Counted from the stretch's first letter, positions 31,605 through 40,845 are shown. The stretch: DNA of 64,000 nt from an uncultured Carboxylicivirga sp. (GCF_963674565.1 NZ_OY771430.1:5022001-5086000); one strand, 5' to 3'. The notes: generated from the sequence alone by a model not told the origin. Translations and numbers: made by a program.

Positions 31605-33716
31605 ATGGGAAAGGCAGATCTTAAAAAGACCAGAAACATTGGGATTATGGCCCATATCGATGCCGGTAAAACAACGACTACAGAGCGTATCTTGTTTTAT
31701 ACAGGTATCACTCACAAGATTGGTGAGGTACATGATGGTGCAGCTACAATGGACTGGATGGAGCAAGAGCAGGAGCGTGGTATTACTATTACCTCAGCTG
31801 CTGTAACCACGAACTGGATTTATGAAGGTGTTGAAAATAAAATTAACATCATTGATACTCCAGGACACGTTGACTTTACTGTAGAGGTAGAGCGTTCATT
31901 GCGTGTTTTAGATGGTGCGGTTGCATTGTTCTGTGCGGTAGGTGGAGTTGAACCTCAGTCTGAAACTGTATGGCGTCAGGCTAATAAATATAATGTACCA
32001 CGTATCGGTTTCGTTAATAAAATGGACCGTTCAGGAGCTAACTTTTTTGAAGTAGTTCGTCAGGTACGTGAAATGTTGGGTGCTAATCCGGTACCTCTTC
32101 AAATTCCTATCGGAGCTGAAGAAACTTTTCGTGGAGTTATCGATTTGATCGAAAACAAAGCTGTAGTTTGGTATGATGATGAACAAATGGGTTCTCGTTA
32201 CGAATTACAAGAGATTCCTGAAGATTTGAAAGAGGAAGCAGAAGAGTGGAGAGGTAAATTAATTGAAGCAGTTGCTGAGCACGATGATGCTTTAATGGAG
32301 CGTTATTTCGAAGATCCGGATTCAATCACTCGTGATGAGATGATCGAAGTAATCCGCAAAGCAACAATTGCTCAAACCATCACTCCAATGATGTGTGGTT
32401 CTGCATTCAAAAACAAAGGTGTTCAGCGTTTGTTGGATGCTGTTATTCAGTATTTACCAAGTCCGCTTGATATCGATGCTATCGAAGGAATAAATCCTAA
32501 GACAGATGAGCCTGTATCATATGAGATTGATGATGAAGCTCCTCTTTCAGCGTTGGCATTTAAAATTGCAACAGACCCATTCGTTGGTCGTTTGTGTTTC
32601 ATGCGTGTTTACTCTGGTAAGATTGACGCAGGTTCATATGTATTGAATACCCGTACTGATAAAAAAGAACGTATCTCTCGTTTATTCCAGATGAAATCTA
32701 ACAAGCAGTTGCCTCGTGAGGTAATTGGTGCTGGTGATATTTGTGCCGGTGTTGGTTTCAAAGATATTCGTACTGGTGATACTCTTTGTGACGAGAAACA
32801 TCCTATCGTTCTAGAATCAATGGACTTCCCAGAACCAGTAATTGGTGTAGCAGTTGAGCCATTGAGCCAGAAAGATATGGATAAATTAGGTGTTGCATTA
32901 GGTAAATTGGCCGAAGAGGATCCAACTTTCCGTGTAGCAACTAACGAAGATACAGGTCAGACTGTTATCTCAGGTATGGGTGAGCTTCACCTTGAGGTAT
33001 TGATCGACCGTTTGAAGCGTGAATTCAAAGTTGAGTGTAACCAGGGAGCTCCTCAGGTAACTTACAAAGAAGCAATCACTATGGAGGTTGAACACCGCGA
33101 GGTATTCAAAAAACAATCTGGTGGTCGTGGTAAGTTTGCTGATATTCAGTTCCGTTTGGGGCCTATTGACGAAGGAAAAGAAGGTCTTCAGTTTGTGAAT
33201 GAAATCAAAGGAGGTAACATTCCTAAAGAATTTATTCCATCAATTGAAAAAGGTTTCAAAGAAGCTATGTTAAACGGTGTATTGGCCGGTAACGAAGTAG
33301 AAAACATCAAAGTTGTTCTGTTCGACGGTTCTTTCCACGCAGTTGACTCTGACCAGTTATCATTTGAGATTGCAGGTCGTCAAGGTTTTAAAGCAGCTTC
33401 AGCGAAAGCTAAGCCAATTCTTCTTGAACCTATCATGCGTGTTGAAGTTGTTACTCCTGAAGAGTACATGGGTGATATCATCGGTGACTTCAACAAACGT
33501 CGTGGACAGGTTGAAGGAATGGAAGAGAAAAACGGTGCTCGTGTTGTAAAAGCTAAGGTACCTTTGGCAGAGATGTTTGGTTACGTAACAGCTTTACGTA
33601 CTATCTCTTCTGGTCGTGCTACTTCTTCAATGGAATTCTTAAAGTACGCTGATGTACCTAAGAACATCGCAATTGAAGTTGTAAAAGAAGCAAAAGGAAA
33701 AGTAGAATTATTATAA
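31605..33716 (+). CDS. fusA: Translation elongation factor G
   Basis: The translocase GTPase, 703 residues. Domain I has the P-loop AHIDAGKTTTTERIL, switch region RGITITSAAVTTNW, DTPGHVDFT and NKMDRSG. Domain II starts near 300, domains III-V follow (GMGELHLEVLIDRLKREF, and the tip loop region FDGSFHAVDSDQLSFEIAG). The length and the domain IV sequence are those of the canonical factor rather than the EF-G2 paralogue. rpsJ follows within 20 bases, with no tuf between them, as usual in Bacteroidota. Confidence 0.97.
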   Translation: MGKADLKKTRNIGIMAHIDAGKTTTTERILFYTGITHKIGEVHDGAATMDWMEQEQERGITITSAAVTTNWIYEGVENKINIIDTPGHVDFTVEVERSLRVLDGAVALFCAVGGVEPQSETVWRQANKYNVPRIGFVNKMDRSGANFFEVVRQVREMLGANPVPLQIPIGAEETFRGVIDLIENKAVVWYDDEQMGSRYELQEIPEDLKEEAEEWRGKLIEAVAEHDDALMERYFEDPDSITRDEMIEVIRKATIAQTITPMMCGSAFKNKGVQRLLDAVIQYLPSPLDIDAIEGINPKTDEPVSYEIDDEAPLSALAFKIATDPFVGRLCFMRVYSGKIDAGSYVLNTRTDKKERISRLFQMKSNKQLPREVIGAGDICAGVGFKDIRTGDTLCDEKHPIVLESMDFPEPVIGVAVEPLSQKDMDKLGVALGKLAEEDPTFRVATNEDTGQTVISGMGELHLEVLIDRLKREFKVECNQGAPQVTYKEAITMEVEHREVFKKQSGGRGKFADIQFRLGPIDEGKEGLQFVNEIKGGNIPKEFIPSIEKGFKEAMLNGVLAGNEVENIKVVLFDGSFHAVDSDQLSFEIAGRQGFKAASAKAKPILLEPIMRVEVVTPEEYMGDIIGDFNKRRGQVEGMEEKNGARVVKAKVPLAEMFGYVTALRTISSGRATSSMEFLKYADVPKNIAIEVVKEAKGKVELL

Positions 33717-33734
33717 GAATTAGTGTTCTCCACT

Positions 33735-34040
33735 ATGAGTCAGAAAATTAGAATAAAACTTAAATCTTACGATCATAACTTGGTTGACAAGTCAGCTGAG
33801 AAGATTGTAAAGACAGTAAAGAGCACAGGTGCAGTGGTAAGTGGTCCTATTCCACTTCCTACTCACAAGCGTATCTTCACTGTGTTGCGCTCCACATTTG
33901 TGAATAAGAAGTCACGTGAGCAATTTCAATTATCATCTTACAAGCGTTTGATTGATATCTATAGCTCAACAGCTAAAACAATCGATGCTTTGATGAAGCT
34001 TGAATTGCCAAGTGGTGTAGAAGTAGAAATTAAAGTGTGA
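33735..34040 (+). CDS. rpsJ: 30S ribosomal protein S10
   Basis: A 101-residue protein of the 30S head, also the NusE subunit of antitermination complexes. The ATG at 33735 (MSQKIRIKLKSYDHNLVDKS) gives the normal length; a GTG at 33723 adds four non-conserved residues. The loop region GPIPLPTHKRIFTVLRSTFV is intact. It opens the S10 segment. Confidence 0.96.
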   Translation: MSQKIRIKLKSYDHNLVDKSAEKIVKTVKSTGAVVSGPIPLPTHKRIFTVLRSTFVNKKSREQFQLSSYKRLIDIYSSTAKTIDALMKLELPSGVEVEIKV

Positions 34041-34060
34041 TAATCTTAAATGTTTAAACA

Positions 34061-34678
34061 ATGCCAGGACTAATTGGAAAGAAAATCGGAATGACATCCG
34101 TTTTCAGTGCCGATGGAAAAAATGTTCCATGCACTGTTATCGAAGCAGGCCCTTGCGTAGTTACACAGGTTAAAACTGTGGAAACTGACGGTTACGAGGC
34201 TGTACAGTTGGCGTTTGACGAAAAAAGAGAAAAAAGCACCAATCAACCACAAGCTGGCCACTTCAAAAAGGCTAGCACTACGCCTAAGCGTAAAGTGGTT
34301 GAATTCGCTGAATTTGAGCAAGAGTTCAAATTAGGTGATACTTTAGGTGTTGATTTCTTCGAAGAAAACTCTTTTGTAGACATTACCGGAATTTCAAAAG
34401 GTAAAGGTTTCCAAGGGGTAGTTAAACGTCACGGGTTTGGTGGTGTAGGTCAGTCTACTCACGGACAGCACAATCGTTTGCGTGCTCCTGGATCTATTGG
34501 TGCAGCGTCATACCCTGCAAGAGTATTCAAGGGAATGCGCATGGCTGGTCGTACCGGTGGTGACAGAGTTAAGGTTGAAAACCTTAAAGTGATTAAAGTA
34601 ATTCCTGAGAACAACCTTATTTTGGTTAAGGGATCTGTTCCGGGAGCAAAAGGCTCATATCTAATTATTGAAAAGTAA
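34061..34678 (+). CDS. rplC: 50S ribosomal protein L3
   Basis: A 205-residue early-assembly protein near the peptidyl-transferase centre. It opens GLIGKKIGMTSVFSADGK; the extended loop QGVVKRHGFGGVGQSTHGQ reaches the A-site. The stop overlaps the rplD ATG by one base (TAATG), so translation is coupled. Confidence 0.97.
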   Translation: MPGLIGKKIGMTSVFSADGKNVPCTVIEAGPCVVTQVKTVETDGYEAVQLAFDEKREKSTNQPQAGHFKKASTTPKRKVVEFAEFEQEFKLGDTLGVDFFEENSFVDITGISKGKGFQGVVKRHGFGGVGQSTHGQHNRLRAPGSIGAASYPARVFKGMRMAGRTGGDRVKVENLKVIKVIPENNLILVKGSVPGAKGSYLIIEK

Positions 34679-35307
34679 TGGAACTGAACGTAGTAACTAT
34701 AGAAGGAAAAGATACGGGACGTAAAGTAACGTTACCGGAAACTGTATTCGGAATTGAGCCCAGCGATCATGCCATTTACCTTGATGTAAAACAATACTTG
34801 GCTAATAATCGTCAAGGGACTCATAAGTCGAAAGAACGTGCTGAAATAGCAGGAAGTACCAAGAAGATTAAAAAACAAAAAGGTACAGGTACTGCACGTG
34901 CAGGTAGCATTAAGTCTCCTGTATTCGTTGGTGGAGGTCGTGTATTCGGTCCTCGTCCACGTAACTATAGCTTCAAGCTTAACAAGAAATTAAAGCAGTT
35001 GGCTCGTAAATCTGCGTTGGCTTACAAAGCTCAAAACCAATTGATCACTGTTTTGGAAGACTTCAATTTTGAAGCTCCAAAAACAAAAGATTACGCAGCA
35101 TTAGTTGCTAATCTTGAGTTGAAAGGACAACGTTCATTGTTGGTATTGAAAGAAGCTAACGACAATATCTACCGCTCAGCTCGTAATATTCAACGTGCTG
35201 ATGTAGCTACTATCGCTGACTTGAACACATACGACATCATGAAAGCTAAAAAATTGGTGTTGGTTGAGAGCTCAGTAGAAGAATTCGGTAAACTGTTTAA
35301 TGTATAA
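34678..35307 (+). CDS. rplD: 50S ribosomal protein L4
   Basis: A 209-residue exit-tunnel protein. The tunnel loop is visible as KKQKGTGTARAGSIKSPVFV followed by GGGRVFGPRPRNYSFKLNKK. In E. coli L4 also represses the S10 operon; no matching leader is obvious here. The start overlaps the rplC stop. Confidence 0.97.
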   Translation: MELNVVTIEGKDTGRKVTLPETVFGIEPSDHAIYLDVKQYLANNRQGTHKSKERAEIAGSTKKIKKQKGTGTARAGSIKSPVFVGGGRVFGPRPRNYSFKLNKKLKQLARKSALAYKAQNQLITVLEDFNFEAPKTKDYAALVANLELKGQRSLLVLKEANDNIYRSARNIQRADVATIADLNTYDIMKAKKLVLVESSVEEFGKLFNV

Positions 35308-35318
35308 GGAGGCTAGTC

Positions 35319-35609
35319 ATGAAAGTTATTATTAAACCGATTGTAACCGAAAAAATGACAGAAGTAAGCGAAAAGTTGAATCGCTACGGATTTGTTGTTG
35401 ATAAGAAAGCTAACAAGCTTCAGATCAAAGACGCTGTAGAAGAGTTATACAACGTAAGCGTTACAGCTGTCAACACAATGGTATATGCGGGAAAAGAAAA
35501 GTCTCGTTATACTAAGAGTGGAGTTATTGTTGGTAGAACAAATTCCTTCAAAAAGGCTGTGGTAACATTAGCTGAAGGAGATCAGATAGATTTTTATAGC
35601 AATATCTAA
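35319..35609 (+). CDS. rplW: 50S ribosomal protein L23
   Basis: A 96-residue protein at the tunnel exit where trigger factor and SRP dock. It begins KVIIKPIVTEKMTEVSEKLN. The ATG is preceded by AAGGAGG, one of few clear Shine-Dalgarno sites in the block. Confidence 0.96.
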   Translation: MKVIIKPIVTEKMTEVSEKLNRYGFVVDKKANKLQIKDAVEELYNVSVTAVNTMVYAGKEKSRYTKSGVIVGRTNSFKKAVVTLAEGDQIDFYSNI

Positions 35610-35614
35610 TAAAA

Positions 35615-36439
35615 ATGGCAGTAAGAAAACTAAAGCCCACGACACCGGGGCAGAGACACAAAGTTATTGGTGCGTTTGATACGATTACCTCAAGCACACC
35701 AGAAAAGTCCTTGTTGAGGCCGTTGAAAAAATCCGGAGGTAGAAATAACTCTGGAAAAATGACCATCCGTAATATCGGTGGCGGTCACAAGAGGAGATAC
35801 AGGGTAATCGACTTTAAAAGAGACAAAGACGGTGTTATTGCAACAGTTGAGTCAATTCAGTACGATCCTAACCGTAGTGCTCGTATTGCATTGCTTGCAT
35901 ACGCTGATGGAGAAAAAAGGTACATTCTTGCACCTAATGGGTTGCAGGTAGGGCAAGAGCTTGCTTCAGGAACAGGGGTTGCTCCTGAAATCGGAAATAG
36001 CTTGCCTTTAAGCGAGATTCCACTTGGATCCATTATTCACAACATCGAGTTGCGTCCGGGACAGGGAGGTATTATGGCACGTAGTGCTGGTACTTTTGCG
36101 CAATTAGCTGCTCGTGATGGTAAATATGCCGTTGTAAAATTACCTTCAGGTGAAACCAGAATGGTATTGGTAACTTGTCGTGCTACTTTAGGTGCGGTTG
36201 GTAACTCAGATCACGCATTGGAGCGTTCAGGTAAAGCTGGTCGCAGTCGTTGGTTGGGTCGCCGTCCACGCGTACGTGGTGTAGCAATGAACCCAGTTGA
36301 TCACCCAATGGGTGGTGGTGAAGGACGTTCTTCAGGAGGACACCCAAGATCTCGTACAGGGGTATTGGCTAAGGGTTATAAAACTCGTCACAAGAAGAAG
36401 GCTTCAAACCAGTACATCATTGAAAGAAGGAAAAAATAA
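35615..36439 (+). CDS. rplB: 50S ribosomal protein L2
   Basis: A 274-residue protein needed for subunit joining and peptidyl transfer. It contains GGHKRRYRVIDFKRDKDGV, the SH3-like region GDGKYAVVKLPSGE (here RDGKYAVVKLPSGE) and the conserved His segment GGGEGRSSGGHPRSRTG near the C-terminus. It lies 5 bases after rplW. Confidence 0.97.
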   Translation: MAVRKLKPTTPGQRHKVIGAFDTITSSTPEKSLLRPLKKSGGRNNSGKMTIRNIGGGHKRRYRVIDFKRDKDGVIATVESIQYDPNRSARIALLAYADGEKRYILAPNGLQVGQELASGTGVAPEIGNSLPLSEIPLGSIIHNIELRPGQGGIMARSAGTFAQLAARDGKYAVVKLPSGETRMVLVTCRATLGAVGNSDHALERSGKAGRSRWLGRRPRVRGVAMNPVDHPMGGGEGRSSGGHPRSRTGVLAKGYKTRHKKKASNQYIIERRKK

Positions 36440-36458
36440 CCGGTTAATTTATTGAATT

Positions 36459-36728
36459 ATGAGCAGATCATTAAAAAAAGGCCCATTTATCGATTATAAT
36501 CTGGAAAAGAAAGTTCTTGGACAGAACGAGTCAGGTAAGAAGTCAGTTATCAAAACTTGGGCCCGCGCTTCTATGATATCTCCGGATTTTGTAGGACACA
36601 CTATTGCCGTTCACAATGGTAATAAGTTCATCCCGGTTTATGTTACTGAAAATATGGTAGGACACAAATTAGGCGAATTTGCCCCAACCCGCACATTCCG
36701 CGGTCATGGAGGTAATAAGAAAAGGTAA
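36459..36728 (+). CDS. rpsS: 30S ribosomal protein S19
   Basis: An 89-residue protein of the 30S head that contacts S13 and the A-site finger bridge. MSRSLKKGPFIDYNLEKKV, IKTWARASMISPDFVGHTI and GEFAPTRTFRGHGG are diagnostic. Confidence 0.97.
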   Translation: MSRSLKKGPFIDYNLEKKVLGQNESGKKSVIKTWARASMISPDFVGHTIAVHNGNKFIPVYVTENMVGHKLGEFAPTRTFRGHGGNKKR

Positions 36729-36765
36729 TTGGCCTGCCAATATTAAATTCTTTAAACAGTAAAAA

Positions 36766-37185
36766 ATGGGTGCAAGAAAAAGAATAAGAGCTGAAAAAAT
36801 AAAGGAAGCTAAGAAGACCGATTACTTCGCAAAGCTTAACAACGTGCCTACTTCACCTAGGAAAATGCGTCTTGTAGCTGACATGATCCGAGGTAAAGAG
36901 GTGAACCTTGCTCTAGATATGTTGAAGTTCTCTTCTAAAGAGGCTTCAGGTAGAGTAGAGAAACTGTTGCTTTCTGCTATTGCTAATTGGAAAGAGAAAA
37001 ACGAAGGTGTTCGCATCGAAGACGCTAATCTTTACGTGAGTGAAGTCGCTGTTGATAGTGGTCGTATTTTGAAACGTTTACGTCCGGCTCCACAAGGTCG
37101 TGCGCACCGTATCAGAAAACGTTCAAACCACGTAACGTTACGCGTTGCAAGCAAAGTAGTATCTAATGAAAATCAAGAAAACTAA
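36766..37185 (+). CDS. rplV: 50S ribosomal protein L22
   Basis: A 139-residue tunnel-wall protein. The core starts at KLNNVPTSPRKMRLVADMIR after an N-terminal basic lead of about 22 residues, and the tunnel hairpin is LKRLRPAPQGRAHRIRKRS. Its tip sequence is the usual macrolide-sensitive form. Confidence 0.96.
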   Translation: MGARKRIRAEKIKEAKKTDYFAKLNNVPTSPRKMRLVADMIRGKEVNLALDMLKFSSKEASGRVEKLLLSAIANWKEKNEGVRIEDANLYVSEVAVDSGRILKRLRPAPQGRAHRIRKRSNHVTLRVASKVVSNENQEN

Positions 37186-37192
37186 TAGCTAG

Positions 37193-37915
37193 ATGGGACA
37201 AAAAGTTAATCCAATTAGTAACCGATTAGGAATCATCAAAGGATGGGATTCCAACTGGTATGGAGGAAACAACTACGGCGATAAGCTGTTAGAAGACTCC
37301 AAGATTAGGAAGTACCTCAATGCGCGTTTAGCTAAAGCTAGTATCTCTCGTATCGTTATTGAAAGGACTTTGAAATTGGTAACTATTACCGTTTTCACTG
37401 CACGTCCTGGTATCATTATCGGTAAAGGAGGACAGGAAGTTGACAAGCTAAAAGAGGAGCTTAAGAAAATTACTGACAAAGAAGTTCAAATTAACATCTT
37501 TGAGGTAAAAAGACCAGAGTTGGATGCAATCATAGTAGCCAACAACATCGCTCGTCAGGTGGAAGGACGTATTGCATATCGTCGTGCCATTAAAATGGCT
37601 ATCGCTTCTGCCATGCGTATGGGAGCTGAAGGAATCAAAGTTCAGATCTCAGGCCGATTAAACGGAGCTGAAATGGCCCGTGCGGAAATGTACAAAGAAG
37701 GACGTACTCCTTTGCATACATTACGCTCTGATATAGACTATGCTCAGGCTGAAGCCTTGACTAAAATGGGTCTTATCGGTATTAAGGTTTGGATCTGTAA
37801 AGGAGAAATTTATGGTAAGCCAGATTTGTCTCCAACCTTCAATACTAAAGAGAAGCCTTCTGGAAATCGTGGTGGTAATGGAAACAGAGCTCCACGCAGA
37901 AGAAATAAGAAGTAA
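37193..37915 (+). CDS. rpsC: 30S ribosomal protein S3
   Basis: A 240-residue mRNA-entry protein. It contains a KH domain with GIIIGKGGQEVDKLKEEL and a C-terminal domain (MRMGAEGIKVQISGRLNGAE). The tail after about 215 is glycine/asparagine/arginine-rich and not conserved. It follows rplV after 7 bases. Confidence 0.97.
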   Translation: MGQKVNPISNRLGIIKGWDSNWYGGNNYGDKLLEDSKIRKYLNARLAKASISRIVIERTLKLVTITVFTARPGIIIGKGGQEVDKLKEELKKITDKEVQINIFEVKRPELDAIIVANNIARQVEGRIAYRRAIKMAIASAMRMGAEGIKVQISGRLNGAEMARAEMYKEGRTPLHTLRSDIDYAQAEALTKMGLIGIKVWICKGEIYGKPDLSPTFNTKEKPSGNRGGNGNRAPRRRNKK

Positions 37916-37945
37916 TCATCCTTTCACTTTAATTGACAAGTAACG

Positions 37946-38377
37946 ATGTTACAACCGAAAAAAGTTAAATTTAGAAGACAGCAGAAAGGCCGTATGAAAG
38001 GTGAAGCTCAGCGTGGTAGCGAGCTAGCTTTCGGATCTTTCGGAATTAAGTCTTTACAGAGTAAATGGATTACAGGTCGTCAGATTGAAGCAGCAAGGGT
38101 AGCGGTAACCCGTTACATGCAGCGTCAGGGACAGATCTGGATCAGAATATTCCCCGATAAACCTATTACCAAGAAGCCAGCCGAAGTAAGGATGGGTAAA
38201 GGTAAGGGTAGTCCAGAGGGATTTGTGGCCCCTGTTACTCCAGGACGTATTATTTTAGAATGCGAAGGAGTGCCTTACGAAGTAGCAAAAGAAGCATTGC
38301 GTTTAGCTGCGCAAAAACTTCCAGTGACTACTAAATTTGTTGTTAGAAGGGATTATGTTGAATCTTCAAATGCTTAA
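37946..38377 (+). CDS. rplP: 50S ribosomal protein L16
   Basis: A 143-residue protein organising the A-site tRNA pocket. It starts MLQPKKVKFRRQQKGRMKG and has RIFPDKPITKKPAEVRMGKG and GSPEGFVAPVTPGRIILE, including the Arg region hydroxylated in some bacteria. Confidence 0.97.
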   Translation: MLQPKKVKFRRQQKGRMKGEAQRGSELAFGSFGIKSLQSKWITGRQIEAARVAVTRYMQRQGQIWIRIFPDKPITKKPAEVRMGKGKGSPEGFVAPVTPGRIILECEGVPYEVAKEALRLAAQKLPVTTKFVVRRDYVESSNA

Positions 38378-38383
38378 TGAGAG

Positions 38384-38584
38384 ATGAAAGTAGACGAAAT
38401 CAAAGAATTAAGTGTAAGCGAGATTAAAGAGCGTATCGAAAATGAAAAAGCAGCTTTACAGCAGCTTGAATTAAATCACGCTACTTCTCCATTGGACAAT
38501 CCAATGAAGATCAGACATACCCGTAGAAATATTGCGCGCTTGATGACTGTTTTAGGTCAAAAGCAACTAACTGAAAATAATTAA
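38384..38584 (+). CDS. rpmC: 50S ribosomal protein L29
   Basis: A 66-residue helical protein near the tunnel exit: MKVDEIKELSVSEIKERI, then NPMKIRHTRRNIARLMTVL. Gaps of 6 and 3 bases separate it from rplP and rpsQ. Confidence 0.96.
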   Translation: MKVDEIKELSVSEIKERIENEKAALQQLELNHATSPLDNPMKIRHTRRNIARLMTVLGQKQLTENN

Positions 38585-38587
38585 CAG

Positions 38588-38845
38588 ATGGAAAGCAGAA
38601 ATCTTAGAAAAGAGCGTATTGGTATTGTAGCCAGCAACGCTATGGATAAGTCCATCGTTGTGTCTGTTGAAATTCGCGAGAAGCACCCCATCTATGGTAA
38701 GTTTGTGAAAAAGACCAAGAAGTTTCACGCGCATGATGAGAACAACGAGTGTAACAACGGAGATACTGTAAAAATTATGGAAACTCGTCCGTTGAGTAAG
38801 ACAAAACGTTGGAGATTAGTTGAAATTCTAGAAAGAGCGAAGTAA
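38588..38845 (+). CDS. rpsQ: 30S ribosomal protein S17
   Basis: An 85-residue OB-fold primary binder of 16S rRNA. It contains RKERIGIVASNAMDKSIVV and HPIYGKFVKKTKKFHAHDE, then DTVKIMETRPLSKTKRW. Confidence 0.97.
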   Translation: MESRNLRKERIGIVASNAMDKSIVVSVEIREKHPIYGKFVKKTKKFHAHDENNECNNGDTVKIMETRPLSKTKRWRLVEILERAK

Positions 38846-38847
38846 TC

Positions 38848-39213
38848 ATGATACAACAAGAATCTAGACTTTCAGTTGCCGATAACAGTGGAGCCAAAGA
38901 AGTATTATGTATCCGTGTTCTAGGTGGAACAGGGAGACGTTATGCCGGAGTAGGCGACCGTATCGTAGTAACTGTAAAAAGCGCCATCCCTGGTGGTGAC
39001 CTTAAGAAAGGTACCGTAACCAAGGCAGTTGTAGTGCGCACTAAGAAAGAAGTTAGACGTCAAGATGGTTCCTACATCCGATTTGATGAAAACGCTTGCG
39101 TTTTACTAAATCAGGCCGGTGAAATGAGAGGAACTCGTATTTTCGGTCCTGTAGCCCGTGAGCTTAGGGACGGATATATGAAAATCGTATCCTTGGCGCC
39201 TGAAGTACTATAA
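38848..39213 (+). CDS. rplN: 50S ribosomal protein L14
   Basis: A 121-residue beta-barrel protein at the subunit interface and a docking site for RsfS. It starts MIQQESRLSVADNSGAKEV; RFDENACVLLNQAGEMRGT and IFGPVARELRDGYMKI complete the fold. Confidence 0.97.
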   Translation: MIQQESRLSVADNSGAKEVLCIRVLGGTGRRYAGVGDRIVVTVKSAIPGGDLKKGTVTKAVVVRTKKEVRRQDGSYIRFDENACVLLNQAGEMRGTRIFGPVARELRDGYMKIVSLAPEVL

Positions 39214-39234
39214 TCATCAAAGAGATTTAGAACA

Positions 39235-39555
39235 ATGGGTAAATTGCATATTAAAAAAGGCGACATCGTAATTGTTAATGCCGGTGTTAACAAAGGCCAG
39301 GAAGGGAAAGTACTTGAAGTATTTCCTGACAAACAAAGGGCCATTGTTGAAGGTGTTAATATGGTGAGCAAACATACAAAGCCTAATGCTGAGAGTCCTC
39401 AAGGAGGTATAATTAAGAAAGAAGCCCCTATTCATATTTCAAACTTGAATGTGAAAGATCCTTCAACCGGTAAAGCTACTCGTGTAGGCCGCAAGTTGAA
39501 TGATAACGGTAAATTAGTTCGTTATTCTAAAAAATCAGGGGAGGAAATCAAGTAA
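39235..39555 (+). CDS. rplX: 50S ribosomal protein L24
   Basis: A 106-residue assembly initiator with a KOW motif: IKKGDIVIVNAGVNKGQEGK. The last base of its stop is the first base of the rplE ATG (TAATG), so the two are translationally coupled. Confidence 0.96.
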   Translation: MGKLHIKKGDIVIVNAGVNKGQEGKVLEVFPDKQRAIVEGVNMVSKHTKPNAESPQGGIIKKEAPIHISNLNVKDPSTGKATRVGRKLNDNGKLVRYSKKSGEEIK

Positions 39556-40112
39556 TGAGTTATACACCTAGTTTAAGCAATCAATATAAGGAGCAAATTG
39601 TACCAAATTTGATGAAACAATTTGGTTACAAATCAATCATGCAGGTTCCTAAGTTGGAGAAAATCGTTATCAACCAAGGTATCGGTGCTGCAACTTCAGA
39701 TAAAAAAATGATTGAGAATGCCCTTAAGGAAATGACCACTATTACTGGTCAGAAGGCTATTCCTTGTCTTTCTAAGAAGGACGTCTCAAACTTTAAGTTG
39801 CGTAAAAAAATGCCTATCGGTGTAAGAGTAACTTTGCGTCGTGAGAACATGTATGAATTTTTGGAGCGCTTGATTCGCGTGGCTTTACCACGTATTCGTG
39901 ACTTCAAAGGTATCAACAGTAAGTTGGATGGACGTGGAAATTATACCTTAGGTATTGAAGAACAAATCATTTTTCCTGAAATAAATATCGACAATGTGTC
40001 GAAAATATTGGGTATGAATATTACCTTTGTGACCTCGGGAAAAACCGATGAGGAAGCTTTTGCTCTTTTGAAAGAGTTTGGGCTACCATTTAAAAACGTA
40101 AAAAAGAACTAG
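39555..40112 (+). CDS. rplE: 50S ribosomal protein L5
   Basis: A 185-residue protein of the central protuberance that binds 5S rRNA and P-site tRNA. It has VPKLEKIVINQGIGAATSD and LRRENMYEFLERLIRVALP. It is coupled to rplX by a one-base overlap. Confidence 0.97.
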   Translation: MSYTPSLSNQYKEQIVPNLMKQFGYKSIMQVPKLEKIVINQGIGAATSDKKMIENALKEMTTITGQKAIPCLSKKDVSNFKLRKKMPIGVRVTLRRENMYEFLERLIRVALPRIRDFKGINSKLDGRGNYTLGIEEQIIFPEINIDNVSKILGMNITFVTSGKTDEEAFALLKEFGLPFKNVKKN

Positions 40113-40116
40113 TTAT

Positions 40117-40386
40117 ATGGCTAAGGAATCAATGAAAGCCCGTGAAGTAAAAAGGGCTAAGCTGGTTGCCAAATACGCTAATAAACGTGCCGAATTAAAG
40201 GCAGAGGGTGATTACGTGGGCTTGCAGAAGCTTCCACGTAACGCTTCTCCTGTTCGCATGCATAACCGTTGTAAATTAACGGGTCGTCCAAAAGGATACA
40301 TGCGTCAGTTTGGTCTTTCACGTATTCAGTTTCGTGAAATGGCTTCAGCTGGTTTAATCCCAGGCGTTAAAAAAGCAAGTTGGTAA
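40117..40386 (+). CDS. rpsN: 30S ribosomal protein S14, zinc-free long type
   Basis: An 89-residue head protein. It is the long form without CxxC zinc pairs (only one Cys, in MHNRCKLTGRPKGYMRQFG). LSRIQFREMASAGLIPGVKKASW is the conserved end, split here as LSRIQFREMASAG and LIPGVKKASW. Confidence 0.96.
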   Translation: MAKESMKAREVKRAKLVAKYANKRAELKAEGDYVGLQKLPRNASPVRMHNRCKLTGRPKGYMRQFGLSRIQFREMASAGLIPGVKKASW

Positions 40387-40401
40387 GAGTTTTAAATATT
40401 G

Positions 40402-40418
40402 TCCCGCATTGCGCGGGA
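40402..40418 (+). other. GC-rich hairpin between rpsN and rpsH
   Basis: TCCCGC (40402-40407), loop ATTGC, GCGGGA (40413-40418): a perfect 6-bp stem in an AT-rich gap, 20 bases before rpsH. It may be an RNA element for spc-operon control or mRNA processing. Confidence 0.5.
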
Positions 40419-40437
40419 TCAATTTAATCTTTATATA

Positions 40438-40833
40438 ATGACAGATCCAATAGCAGATTTCCTGACACGTATCAGGAATGCCATTATGGCGGGTCACAGG
40501 GTTGTTGAGGTTCCTGCCTCCAACCTTAAGAGAGAGATGACCAAAATTCTTTTCGAGAAAGGGTACATCTTGAATTACAAATTTATCGATGATGATAAGC
40601 AAGGTGTTGTGAAGATCGCGTTGAAATACGATCCTCAAACAAAAACTCCTGCCATCAAATCACTAAAAAGGGTTAGTACTCCTGGGTTGCGTTCTTATGC
40701 AGGGTACCGTAGCCTACCACGTGTTTTGAATGGTTTGGGTATTGCTATTGTGTCAACATCTAAAGGTGTAATGACAGATAAAGAAGCCCGAGTACAGAAA
40801 ATCGGAGGTGAAGTATTGTGTTACGTTTATTAA
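40438..40833 (+). CDS. rpsH: 30S ribosomal protein S8
   Basis: A 131-residue primary binder of 16S rRNA and, in E. coli, translational repressor of the spc operon. The ATG at 40438 (MTDPIADFLTRIRNAIMAG) is right; an upstream in-frame start at 40399 would run through a GC-rich hairpin. The C-terminus GLGIAIVSTSKGVMTDKEAR is conserved. Confidence 0.97.
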   Translation: MTDPIADFLTRIRNAIMAGHRVVEVPASNLKREMTKILFEKGYILNYKFIDDDKQGVVKIALKYDPQTKTPAIKSLKRVSTPGLRSYAGYRSLPRVLNGLGIAIVSTSKGVMTDKEARVQKIGGEVLCYVY

Positions 40834-40845
40834 AAAGAAGAAATT

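Noticed and set aside
33717..33734. Missing tuf gene between fusA and rpsJ
   Set aside because: Absence of tuf here is normal for Bacteroidota, where it is encoded elsewhere; not a deletion.
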